Source: Oidiodendron maius Zn (Eukaryota > Ascomycota > Leotiomycetes > Myxotrichaceae). Taken from it: a stretch of 64,000 nt of DNA. This document shows, one piece after another, positions 23,238 through 34,338 of this stretch. Location: assembly GCA_000827325.1 (NCBI GenBank), contig KN832873.1, positions 2,680,245 through 2,744,244 of the forward strand, in the 5' to 3' direction. A model generated the notes under the pieces. It saw nothing but the letters and a program-made list of their open reading frames with translations, ran no database searches and had not been told where the DNA came from. The position numbers were made by a program, and so were the translations under genes. How positions within the stretch are numbered: the first letter of the stretch is position 1; every line of letters starts with the position of its first letter.

Positions 23238-25914
23238 GATGCTAATTATGGCCTCTCCTTTCGTCGGACTTTAGGATTGTTTCTGGTGAGTAGAATGCCC
23301 ACAACTTTGACATTATTTTTCTAATATAAATTTAAGATTGCTTCTCCAGAAATCGTCTATCTTTCTGACTTACCGTTCTTGGATAGTGGTTGACTCGCTC
23401 GTCAACTAAGGCTATGTTCTGCATCCGACGCTTCGTTGATTCTATATAGTTGGCCTGGACGTAACTGCACTACCTGCAAGCGCCACACCCAGCTCTCTTT
23501 TATCAATTGGGTTGGGCCTCTACTAGTCACGCGCGGCGCGGTGCTAGCAAGACGATATTTGGAGAACCTTGCTGATATTTGCATGCAGGAGCTTCTCCCC
23601 TAGCGACTCTGTCTGCCCTGCAACATGCTAATAGTGCCTCCTGATTCCACTGATTGCACATAGGTAGCTCACTGTATACAGATTCCTTTTCTTGAAATAA
23701 CTTAGAGAATACAAGTCGTATCATCAGTTTGTAGTTTCGTGATGTGGCTGGTTGCAGGTCATGAGAGGTGACTCTCTAACGTAAGGAACATGTATCCACC
23801 ACGTACTGCTATGGACCTTACTGCGGGAAAGTATTCCCAGGAGCGCTCATCAATAATTCCGTGCTTTCGAATTTTCTTCGGTCTCCGTCTCTCTGCTCTG
23901 CCTGCTTAGAAGTAAAGTTGTTGGTGACGGAATCCCTTGGTTTCATACCCGCGCCGCGAAGAAGTCTCGAGTTGCAGGATGCAATTGGTTTGTCTGAATA
24001 GCTTGTGTATGGAAGAGAGCGTTTTATGCCGTTGAATAAATTCTGAAAGGCTTCTATTCGGTGGGAGGCTAACAAATCTATTATGACCTTGTTCCGATTT
24101 CATGGGCATTTCATGCTGTCTGCTATGTAATTAGATTCTTCAAGTGACTAACCACCAACAATTTCGATTTTGAAGAGATCAACTTGCTGCTTTTTTGGCA
24201 CGCCATGCCAACTCTCCTTAGATTGAGGTTAACCCGCACTTGGTCTCGCTTGTTGTCTCGCTTCTGGCTGGGCTGATATCTCAATGTTGAACATCTTCGT
24301 CTTCCAAACACCCGAACAATGCGCATCACGAACGGACTATAAACTGAAATGGGACCCTATGCTCCAAGATTTCCTTCCTAGGTATGCATATTCCTACCCC
24401 GTCCTTGCCTGTCCTTGTCCCCCGAATGAGGCTGAGATATTTTGTTAGGCGTGGTTCAGGTCAAACTCCTTGCACCAGTTTTGAATACGTCAGAACTTGC
24501 TGTTCGCGCTCAGTTATATAGTTTGCTTGGAGATAGACTGTACTAAGAGGGATCACTTTATATCTAGGAACAAGGCTAGCGGATGGGTGCGTAGTCCATA
24601 CTGCCGTCTGAGACAAATGGACGACCCAAGCAGGTAATCCTACGATTCATTTCACATTAAGTTATGTGTTTATACCCTTCTGCATGGACTGCTACTGTAC
24701 TTTGCATAGTTTATTCTTTATCACATGGTAGCCTGCTCCTTGCTATTGCACACACTGCTTTGATCCCATCCTCCATGTTTGGCAAAGCTTCTTTGCTTAT
24801 CTACAATCAAATAATCATCCTTTCAGTGTTAGTGCTAACACCTTTCTCGGGTTTTTGTGTATGGCCCAATGCGCTGCACAGCTCCTATACGTCTTGCACA
24901 GTACTCCCGCATATGTATAGGATGTTTAAAATAATCCTCACTTCAAAGGCTGCTTATATTAATTGTTATAGTGTCCGGATCTATTATTGAAATGGGGTTG
25001 GCAGGTAAATTGTCTTATTGCATGCGGCCTGATATAAAACTATGTCATTTATTAACTAATATATCTATAGGAAAGGTAGATTGTCATGTTGGCTATGAAA
25101 GTTTGTCGCGCTTGTGGCTAATTTTTGCTTCACTCGAATAAAGACGATGTGAGACTGAAAATACATGGGACCAGTGATCTAGCATCGTTGAAATGTCTTC
25201 ATTGGCCCTGTACTATCAAGGGGAGATGCAATTCGACCCCAGCGGTGACCCAGTCTAGGACACCAGCTGGGAGGAGTGTGACACTACTCGTCCAAAAATT
25301 TAACAGCTGTGTGTGCATGAAAATGTTTGCATCCTTTGTGCATCCATCGTATCTGCTGTTCATATTCCTTCCTGTTGCATTGCCTTGCTGGCATCAGGCA
25401 AGCACTTGAAAAACCTAAGCTCCGAAAATTGGCAGACTCTCACAGTCTTACTTCCTAGGAGTTACCCCTTATCACTATATGGTGAATCCGTATTCAAGGT
25501 CTCGATTACCTTGCGGCTTTTCTATTATATCTACTCCTATTCTCGGATATGGAGACCTTAGTATTCTATCTGGGCTATGGGTAGAGTTGAAGCCTTTAGC
25601 GTGGCCTCGCTAATATCTTCTCCTTGATCTCTTCGCGTCTTCCTAGATCTCCGTCTCGCTACCCAGCACAAACATCACCCTCTCATTTCATTTCTCCCTA
25701 GGAAACTATCATATCTACTTCTTGTGGGCCATCAGGGAAGGAGATCCCCTTTCGATTGATAGCTGCCAGGTGCTCTAGGATAAAGGGACTCTATCCGCCG
25801 TTTCCTCTCGCATCACCTTCAATCTTCCAATCAAACATAGAAGCTCAAGAGACTTCTTCGCCATAACACCACAAAGTCTCATCATACCGCCACATTCTCC
25901 ATAAGGGGGTCACA
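23238..25914. other. 2.7 kb without a recognisable gene
   Basis: The longest gene-free stretch of the window. It is AT-richer than the flanks, with many short frames on both strands; the best is 24,664-24,990 (+, 108 hydrophobic codons, no known motif). No tRNA-like cloverleaf, no transposase remnant and no long inverted repeat were noticed. It may hold a long 5' leader of the next gene, a non-coding transcript or decayed sequence. Confidence 0.4.
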
Positions 25915-28247
25915 ATGTCGTCTGCTAGAGGCTTTCGCTCTGAGGAGCGACAGCGGCGCAACTCCAGCCCTAACGCGCAAACCCAGGGTAGAAAAGGTTC
26001 AGGGCGAATGAAGCTCGTCGAGACAGCTGATCGGAGAGCTGCCAGCCCTTCCGCGCTTCAGTCGTCTCTTAGCATATCTCCAACCCCAAGCGGAATTGTC
26101 GTTCGGCCTTGGCGACAACAAGGGGGACGCAATAACTCGTTGCCACTGTCGACTCAAGCTCAAGGCAATCCTAACAGCCAAGGCTCCAGCCACCAGGTAG
26201 CAAAGTCAAACTCGAGTAGTCAGAGCAGTGGCGGTGTTCCACTCTCTCCTGAGGAGTCTTCTAATAACTTACAAATAAGGTCTGCAACTCGAAACGCTTC
26301 CAGTAACGATTTATCTCCAGCAGAATCTCAAGATAGTTATTACCTGACCTCCCAGACATATCAAGTAAATATCTTTCTTCTGCTTACATTGAATTTTGCT
26401 AACTATTGACTGCAGAACATATCTACCAACCAAGCGGCTCAGACCAGCCAGATCACTGCGGGATCAAGAGGTGATATGTCTCCTGTAAACGCTCCCATCA
26501 GCGTTCAATCTCGCACATTACTGATCTTTCATCGCAGCAAACCACCGGAAGTCAACTGCCACTCAAATTCCAAGTAATACTCCATGATATCGCGGAGAAC
26601 CTTACGAGCAGTCCTTTCCTACCACCGTCTGTGCAAGATCAGCTTAATCAGAAGCTGGACGGCTTGTTTCACGAGCTCACAGCCTCGCACCACGCTCTAC
26701 GACAAAATTTGAGTGCTACCAAGGGCGATCGTGACAAGTATCAAATTCAATTGAAGGAAGCTTACGATCAATTGGCGGGGACAATTAGAGATTGCAAGAA
26801 AATAGCGGACGAGCGAGACGCACTCGAACTGAGACTCCGCCAACTTTGCTTGGGACCTATTAAAGATGACCCGCATATTGGAGATTCAGAGAAGGAATTG
26901 CAGACGATCAACGCAGAGCTTCGCGAGCAGCTCCGTTTCAAAGATGAACAATTAATGGGTAAGCGTGACCTATGGATGGAGACTCATCCAGATTCTGCCG
27001 CCAGGCGAAGGCGAATGCGTGCACTCCCAGATCCGTTCAACACGCCACTCCAAACTGCAACATCAAGAATGGGTGCGGGCTCAGGAGCTGGCCAAGACAA
27101 AGAATTTCCTAGCCCAGACGTAAAGTCTCCAATTCGCGGCCCGCCATCTTTCATGAGATTGCCGTCCGCCCCATCCGGCCCGTCTGGTTCGACGTCAATG
27201 CGAGGTCCATCAGAGTCGTTTGACTCACCTATTCCGTCGGATAGACGAGGAACGCGCCGCCACAACATTCCGGCACGTAGCCCCACGACGACAATTGATC
27301 TTAACAACTCTATTGACCCTGCGTCCTTGCGTAGATTCAATTCTGATCCAAGCGAGGCAATGGCTATGGTACCTTTCGGGACTAATCAAGACCGTTCTCT
27401 TGAGTTTAAGATAGATATCGGAAGGCTCTATCAGTTAGTACAAGACTGGGCCACCACCTATGCCAACCTCCCCGATTTTGAGAGTGATCAGGCAATTACC
27501 AGGTCGGATCATCTGTTATGGGAGTACATGATGAATTGTACTTACCCCGGCCAGAAAGAAGAGGCTCATGCTCGCGTCATGGCTCTTCTTGGGGATCCAG
27601 CCACGCGAGTCTTATTTATCACGAGAATGGCCGTTACGTACTGTATCCAAGATATCATGTCGGTAGAAACTTTCAAGCGTTTCGGCTTCCACGCCACAAC
27701 ATCTATTGATGACGTGAAGATTAGATTGAAGGAAGGAGGTAAGAAATAAGACACATACTTTAGATCACTGTGCAGTGACTAATTTGACGTAGGCCTGGCC
27801 ACTGACGCCCGCCAGGTCCTGATTGACAAGCAAGTCAAAGTTTTGCAGGATATGAAAGGCTCTCCTAGATTCAACGTATTCCGTCACGACCAGCTCACAC
27901 TGCATTCGAAGCGTCTCAGGGATATGCTTGGTCCGTTACTCAATAAAGGGTGCTCACGTACGCAATCTTGCGCGGCGATTTTAGCCATTACTACCACTGC
28001 CTGGGAACTGGCGTTCAAGATGCACACCTCGCACTTGAGTTTTAAAATACTTTTCCCCGAGACCACGGCCAAATTTAACTCGGATTCCATGATCGCTCTA
28101 GGCATGACGGAGGACCCATATCAGTTGCAGTGTCAACAGACTCGTCTCAACCTTGTGGTGACGCCAGTTATTACCCTCCGTGATGACCGAGGTACGACCA
28201 TTAAGGTCAAGAACGTTTGCAAGGCCGACGTCTTGATATTGACGTGA
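25915..28247 (+). CDS. uncharacterised protein with central coiled coil and folded C-terminal domain
   Basis: I do not recognise the family. Exons 25915-26364, 26416-26484, 26538-27738 and 27793-28247 join in phase to 724 residues. The N-terminal ~170 residues are Ser/Asn/Gln-rich and disordered. Residues ~190-330 hold a heptad-like helical stretch (DQLNQKLDGLFHELTASHHAL; RDCKKIADERDALELRLRQL). A Pro/Ser/Arg-rich linker follows, then a compact C-terminal region (~440-724; for example RLYQLVQDWATTYANLP, LLWEYMMNCTYP, ARQVLIDKQVKVLQDM) rich in Trp and helices that looks like a genuine fold. Exon 2 is only 69 nt. I placed its donor at GTAAAC (26485), because the nearer GTGATA would shift the frame. 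No signal peptide or membrane segment. Nuclear, cytoskeletal or signalling roles are all possible. Confidence 0.78.
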
Positions 28248-28688
28248 AGCAGAAGCCACCGTGCAATGTCTCGGTTCTCTGCTACGTCGCTAGTCTCACA
28301 GACGTGTAGTTTGGTAGGAGGGATGGAACGTTTTAGGAAGAACTTAGTTGGGTAAGTGTAGCGGGTAGGGCATGAAGAGGAAGGGAGGGACTGGCATTAA
28401 CAGCGAGTCTGCGTGTTTCCTGCTGTAGCTGCACCCGTCTCAACCGCGCCCACCTGAGCTGGTGAACTGTACGGATCCCTATAGTTGAATTAAAGCAATT
28501 CTATCGATGTTTTATTGCAATTTGCAAGTGCCGAAAGCTATGGTTAAAGACTAATCTACGACTAATCTACTGTACAATTGTGAATCCTCTTTCCATGAGC
28601 TCCTTAGTTGCGATTCCAGCGCATCAGTCGGTCATTACACCAGTCTTTGATCCCTGATTAATCTTTGAAGATACTACAGTTTTATTTT
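28248..28688. other. convergent 3' flanks
   Basis: 440 bp between the ends of the 724-residue gene (+) and chorismate synthase (-). It is AT-rich in the middle. Nothing recognised besides likely 3' UTRs. Confidence 0.5.
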
Positions 28689-30026
28689 TCATAGAGTGAG
28701 CGCCGCCATCCTTCTACCTCCTTGCATCAAAAGAGCGTCCAGCAAGCAAATCGAAGCCATGGCCTCCACGATTGGAACTGCGCCTAAATATGGTTAGCAG
28801 AATCAGTTTCATTATTGATAAATTTGACCTACGTGGAACAACACAGGGATCATGACGCCCTTTGGCCTCTAGAAGCCCATCACTTTCCCCTTCAAATGTG
28901 ACCGTTTGTTGAGACAGTCCAATCGTTGCAGGCGACTTGAAAGCGACACGGAAAAAGATGGGCGCACCGTTCGTGATTCCTCCCTGAATACCTCCGCTGT
29001 TGTTCGTCGAGGTTGTGAGCTTTGGCTTCACAAAGCCGTTCTTAGAATCCGAATTAGTATCGGGGTTGCGAATAAACATGTCATTGTGCGCGGACCCAGG
29101 GATTTCTGTTCCTTCAAATCCAGAGCCGACTTCAAATCCCTTTGTCGCTGGAATGCTTAGCATTCCGTGGGCAAGTGTCGCCTCCAACTTCGAAAACACC
29201 GGTTCGCCTAGTCCAGTTGGAACGTTTCGAATGACACACGTAACTGTACCTCCAATACTGTCCTGGCAATCTCGAAAGTTGGCGATGCACTGCTCCATGC
29301 TGGCAGCCACTTCCGGGTCTGGACACCGGACAGGCGATTTGTCAACGGTTTCCCGTGTAACCGCTTGAAGCAGTTGGAGAAACTTAGGGTTATGAGAAGT
29401 GCAAGGATACTCAGTTGTTGGTGGGATGTGATAAATACTCCCAACAGATGAAACCCAAGCAACAATCTCAATCCCATAGGCAAGTTTAAGGTAGTGTTCA
29501 CACAGAGCACCTGCCGCCACACGGCCGATTGTTTCTCGTGCACTCGAACGGCCCCCACCTGACGATGCACGAACACCATACTTCTCAAGGTAGGTGAAGT
29601 CAGCATGACTAGGGCGCGGATACTGCTTCATGGTATTGCCTTTGTAGTCTGACGGGCGGAAGTCCTGGTTCCTGACCATCATGGCTATCGGGGTCCCGAG
29701 TGTGACTCCTCCTTCCACCCCTGACTGGATTGACACAATGTCAGCCTCATTCCGAGGTGTCGTAATAGAGCTTTGACCGGGGCGACGGCGAGAGATCTGA
29801 CATTTTGTGTTACAAAGTTCTAGAAAGTGTGATAGTTGTTCCATATACTAACCTGAGGCTGAAGTATCTCTTCCGAGACCGGGACTCCAGGAGGAAAATT
29901 GTCGACAATACATCCAACGCTGGGACAATGGCTAAAAAATTAGCAGCGGGCGCTATTCTGGCTCGAAATAGATATTTACCTCTCACCGTATGTCGTTACA
30001 CGCAGAAATTGCCCAAATGTTGACAT
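28689..30026 (-). CDS. ARO2: chorismate synthase
   Basis: Last step of the shikimate pathway: 5-enolpyruvylshikimate-3-phosphate to chorismate with reduced FMN. Exons 30026-29980, 29931-29853, 29796-28833 and 28783-28689 give 394 residues. Signature segments are [20 protein letters not shown] at the N-terminus (spliced inside GES|H), [30 protein letters not shown] at ~120, [12 protein letters not shown], and [17 protein letters not shown] near the C-terminus (spliced inside PR|A). Fungal enzymes are usually bifunctional with an intrinsic flavin reductase activity; that is family knowledge, not visible here. The C-terminus after LLMQGG is short and basic (RRMAALTL) rather than the longer tail of many relatives. 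Confidence 0.95.
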
Positions 30027-31175
30027 GGCGGGTTATGCTAATGGTTTGTCAGAGATGTATGTTCTAGGAAAACGTTTGTGGCTAGAGCTATGAACTACCC
30101 GTGTTCCTGATCACGTGCACACCATGCTTACCTTATGTGTCCACTTTTCCCCCACCTGCTGTGCCACTTTATACTGTTATTCCCGGAACGGCTTAACATA
30201 CTTCCAGAACAACAAAAGCACACACGCATGTATGCATAAATGTGCACTCGCACACGTGATGACGTGCACCCAGCTTGTTCACACGTGCAAGTAGGCAGCC
30301 AAAGCAGCCTCCAACAAACATCTCCCTTTACTCTGTACAACACGCTTGTCTCAATGCATGCAACCTCCTCTCAAAATGTGCATATGTTTACCTCCTCAAT
30401 GTTGCAAAACTTCAACAAATAAGGCTTAAAACACTGCCAACTCGCGTTAAGATCTTTTCAAGGCAAATTATTACGCTTGCGTCTATTCCCCTCTCGTACG
30501 TTTTAGGAACAGCCTACAAAACCCTATCAAGGCCCCACTAAGTTAGAAAGCCCAATAAAAGCAGAGCTGACTCTGCTCAGGGAGGGGCTAGCATTTTCGT
30601 TCTGTGTTGGTATATAGCGAAGTCATGGATGCCTCGAATATCAGGCGACAGTCCTCGATGTCAGAGTTTGCTTATATAATTGATACCCAATCCGGTGGAT
30701 TGAAGCCCAACCCTAGAAGCATATAAACCCCTAAGCCAGAGGGTTATATCCTTAATTAATTGAAGCACTTACACACCCTTTACAGCCCTATTTACGTGCC
30801 CTTTTACGGTTCATTGTTCTGCCAGTATAACCTGTAGAGGATATTACCGATACGTTGTAGTTGTAGCCGTATTAAGTTTAGCGCTGCATTGCTCGTAAAC
30901 CTGACACTCGAACTAGGGGGATAGGGGGAATGATATTCCATAGGGCAGTAAATATCACACACGCCACGCACTGTAGAATAGAACCTTAGACTTAATAATT
31001 TATTTTCATTGAACTAGACCCCAACACACAGTACTGTGTTCCATACCGGTGGAACGACATTCTGTTTTCCCTACATTGACCTCAACTTCATCGTTTCCTC
31101 ACCTAATTACGGCGGGGATATTGCCTGTGAACGACCTTAACAGTACGGAGTACAACGAACAATCCCTCTCGAAGT
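30027..31175. other. AT-rich flank between aro2 and the zinc-finger/recombinase region
   Basis: 1.15 kb of AT-rich, gene-free sequence marking the left side of the accessory region. No clear terminal inverted repeats or target-site duplication could be picked out by eye. Confidence 0.4.
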
Positions 31176-32488
31176 ATGCCGTCCGGAAAAAAATATCCTT
31201 GCCCTCTTGCAGGAGCTGAGCATTGCACCGCACTCTTCTCAACCAAAAAAAATGCGCGAGCCCATGCAAGAGACATACATTCTAGGAAACATCACCCTTG
31301 TCCTGCTAAAGGAGATGAGCATTGTAGCAAAGTATTCGCTACTAGAAGAAGTGCCCTAGCCCATGCGAAGGCCTCACATCAGGGTATTCATTACCCTTAT
31401 CCTTTAGCCAAGGAAGAGAGATGCACGAAGACTTTCACTTCCAAAGGCAGGGCGAGCGATCATTCACGATCAGAACATCAAAATATCACATGTGCTTGCC
31501 CGTTGGCAAAGAGAAAAATTGCGTCTTATTGTTCGCCTCCACTTCTAAGGCAAATGAGCACGCGAAGATCATGCACCGAAGCCTCCCGTATCCTTGTCCC
31601 TTTGCGGGGGAAATGAATTGCACCAAAGTATTCCAACACTCACAGAACGCAAAAATGCATGGAAATCTCGTACATCTCCGCAATGGCTGTTGTCCTTGTC
31701 CGTTGGCTGATGAAGCAAGATGTACAATGACATTCAACACTAGAGAGCAAGCCAGAACACACGCTGATGCATTTCACCAACAGCAACGACCTCACGCTTG
31801 CCCGCTCGCCATAGAAATGAACTGCTCTCTGCGGTTTTGGGGAATGAACAGCGCACGTGCTCATTCAGATATGGTTCATCTCAAATTACGCCGTAAATTT
31901 CCTTGTCCTTCTGCAGCGGATGACAATTGTACCAGCATGTTTACTTCAAGAGCTGCAGCAAGCAGACACGCACGTCAGAACCATCTACCCATTTTATGCC
32001 TACGAACGGGGTGTGACCAGCATTTCCGGACAGTTTCAGATGCCTTAGCGCACGCGGAAGACTCGGCTCATGGCATTACGCCTGTCTTCCTTTGTCCTTT
32101 GGCTATGTGCAAACTCGCAGTGACAAGGAAACAACTTACGGAGCGCCAGATGCTTAAGCACAGGTCAGAGCATTTGAGTGCTGGCCATATTATCTCTGAG
32201 TCCGAATACCACCCTCGAGAAATTCCCAACTTCATCGTTCCAGGCAGGTATACCTTATACTTAAAAATGCTGGAACACAGTCCAAATCTCAAAATGGCCG
32301 TACATGACGCTGAGTCCCGCCAGAATGACCTCAACGCCGAAAGCGACCCTGAAGAGTCTGACTACGATGAACGGCCTCGCAGCGCGAGGGACCCCGAAGA
32401 TTTTGATGACGATGAAGGATACTATGACGATATTGAATCTGGCTTTTATCATCACGTATTCGAAAAAGTCTACAATGCGATCCCATGA
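31176..32488 (+). pseudogene. C2H2-like zinc-finger array protein, frameshifted
   Basis: An array of about nine fingers with the pattern C-x7-C-x12-H-x4-H and a 33-35 residue period (CPLAGAEHC, CPAKGDEHC, CPFAGEMNC, CPLADEARC, CPLAIEMNC, CPSAADDNC). A C-x4-C finger (CLRTGC) and a region ending in an acidic tail (EDFDDDEGYYDDIE) follow. Fingers 1-3 are read from the ATG at 31176; fingers 4 onward continue in another frame. The two frames meet inside the first loop of finger 4, so about one base is missing near 31,508. Finger 3 also has Tyr for its first Cys (YPYPLAKEERC). Undamaged, the product would be about 437 residues, probably nucleic-acid binding. A sequencing error could explain the frameshift alone, but the lost Cys and the decayed neighbour favour a pseudogene. 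Function unknown. Confidence 0.7.
31200..32030 (+). repeat. about 99-bp degenerate tandem repeat encoding the zinc fingers
   Basis: The first fingers recur every 33 codons exactly (C at codon 9, then 42, and so on), drifting to 34-35 codons in the later ones. DNA identity between units is low outside the Cys/His and CPLA codons, so the repeat is old. Confidence 0.6.
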
Positions 32489-34338
32489 TCTGCGGCGCGG
32501 TGCTGCACAGGATGCAGCAAATCTGGTGACGAAGATCAAGGGCCATGCAACCGATGCTGTCGCTGAGTTCCTTGGCCACAACGACACCAAGACGACGAAG
32601 CGTTATATTGGAGGCATCAGCGATTCAGTATACACCATAAGAGTCGAAGAGAATTTCCAGGATCCGTTCAATCTCGCGACAACAGACAGCCGCTATAAGA
32701 AGCGTCGCAGACTGGACCCCGCGATCATCACTGAGAGATGTGAGAAAGAGGGTCTGGATCCATCAGTTGCGAAACATAGAAGCGCCGTGAGCCACAAGTT
32801 CACTAGAAAGTCATGGGAGGCCTGGGTGACGAAGGCCAACGAATCCTCGTCTAGCTCTTCAGGTCCGAGGCCCCTCCCCGCGCAAAACCTCTCTTTATAT
32901 AAATGCTGACAATCTCAAAAGTACTTTCGGAAGAGACTGTCGCCACTGATGATGATGCTCCAACAAGTCCGAGCGATCTCGTGGAAGAGCCATCTGACAG
33001 CTCGCTCAAGGAAATGGACGCTGTCGATTTCGCGATTCCAAAGACTCTTCTGCTCTCCGATAGTCTCGACTTCGAAATTCTCCAGGATGATCGGATACAC
33101 CAAACCACAAACTTCAAGGACTTTGAGACTAGTGATCATTTCATGGACCCTGCTCTCCTTCCTGGTAGCGTCGACTGGGATACTCTACAGTTTTTTGCTA
33201 CGGATGGGACAACCTCCGTCAGAAACTCCAACGACGCTGTAGTCGAAGCCCCCAACTTGCTGCTGCATATTGATCCTCGCCTACTGACTGGAGAGTGTGA
33301 CTTCGAAGGCTTGGTGGAGACCAATTCAGAGACAACTGCTGCTGTAGAAGAGGTGTACTTCGATAACATCGGCACTACTGTTGTAGAAGAGGTACACTTC
33401 AACGACATCGTTTCACAAACAGTCCCGACAACGGTCCCCGAGCTGCAAATCGACCCTGTCGATTTCGTCCGTTTCTTTTCCAAGATTAACGTCTCTACCA
33501 ATCAGGTCTTGGCACAGAAGGGGTATCATAAAGATCAGCTTGCCTTGGCTCGATCTTTCTACGCGACACACAGCCAGGACCCAGTAACATCATAGGTCTA
33601 TCCATGCGAGAACGCCAAGTTAGGCTGCTCGTATCAGAACTCTTTCTATAGTGCAGTGCGCGAGCATCAGCTGTCATACAAGATCAAGTCACCAGAGGCC
33701 CTCATCGAGTTGAGTAAGGTCAAGGCATTTCCATGTGATCGCTCAGGATGTAAGAGCAGCTTCGATAGGGCAGGACGACTCAACGGCCACATCCACGAAG
33801 TTCACGAATGGAAGCCGCGCAGCTGCAAGGTGGAAGGTTGTGATTCAAAAGTAGTTTTCGAATCAAAAAAGGAGTTCAAGCGTCATCAGGAGAAGAACCA
33901 TTCTCCTTACACACCCAGTCGATGCCAATTTCCAGGTTGCTCCTCCGAAGTCGAATACGCGACCGCTATGACCTATCGCCATCATCTGGGGACCCATGGA
34001 CTGAGGGACCGCAAGGAGAAAGACAAGTACATGCCAGGAAAGAAGCCTCCCTACACACCCAGTCGATGCCAGTTTCCAGGCTGCTCATCCAAAGTCGCAT
34101 ACACGACCGCTGCAATCTATCGCAATCATCTGAAGCTCCATGGGCTGAAGGACGGCAGGGAGAAAGACAAGTATATTCCATGAAAGAACCGGCTTTGATG
34201 CCCCTGAAGTGCCAGATCCCAAGCTGTAGCAACGCCGCGAATTTTTCTAGACCAGGCAAATTGAGAGATCATCTGGCAAAGAAGCACGATTACCAAGGGA
34301 AAGAGATTGAGGAGCATCTGTCTGTACAGAGGGGCTGA
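32475..34338 (+). pseudogene. tyrosine recombinase C-terminal half with C2H2 tail, decayed
   Basis: Begins abruptly at RSHDLRRGAAQDAAN, which matches the H-x-x-R box of tyrosine recombinases. It continues through EFLGHNDTKTTKRYIGG, the H and nucleophilic Tyr of the catalytic core. The upstream half with the first catalytic Arg is missing. A probable intron at 32863-32921 (branch gctgac, acceptor aaaag, weak donor GTCCGA) restores the frame. An acidic linker with 'SDSLDFEILQDD'-type sequence follows, then zinc fingers (CENAKLGC; CDRSGCKSSFDRAGRLNGHIHEVH; two copies of CQFPGCSS; CQIPSCSNAANFSRPGKL). The tail is broken by TAG at 33593-33595, TGA at 34181-34183 and a one-base shift near 34,191. 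The family resembles Crypton- or DUF3435-type fungal recombinases; which one needs a profile search. It lies immediately after the frameshifted zinc-finger gene. Confidence 0.68.
33908..34195 (+). repeat. 144-bp tandem duplication (two zinc-finger units)
   Basis: Two consecutive 48-codon units starting with tacacacccagtcgatgcca at 33908 and 34052, each encoding one CQFPGCSS finger plus an EKDKY linker. Most differences between copies are single-base substitutions. The second unit ends at the TGA/frameshift damage. Confidence 0.75.

Noticed and set aside
24664-24990. 108-codon hydrophobic frame in the 2.7 kb gap
   Set aside because: No family resemblance, no supporting codon pattern or neighbours in phase.
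25200-25290. Possible tRNA on the minus strand (GGGGTCGAATT-like T-arm)
   Set aside because: No matching acceptor, D and anticodon stems could be drawn around it.
32304-32475. Upstream extension of the recombinase frame
   Set aside because: It is the shadow of the acidic tail of the zinc-finger gene in another frame; recombinase-like sequence starts only at RSHDLRRG.
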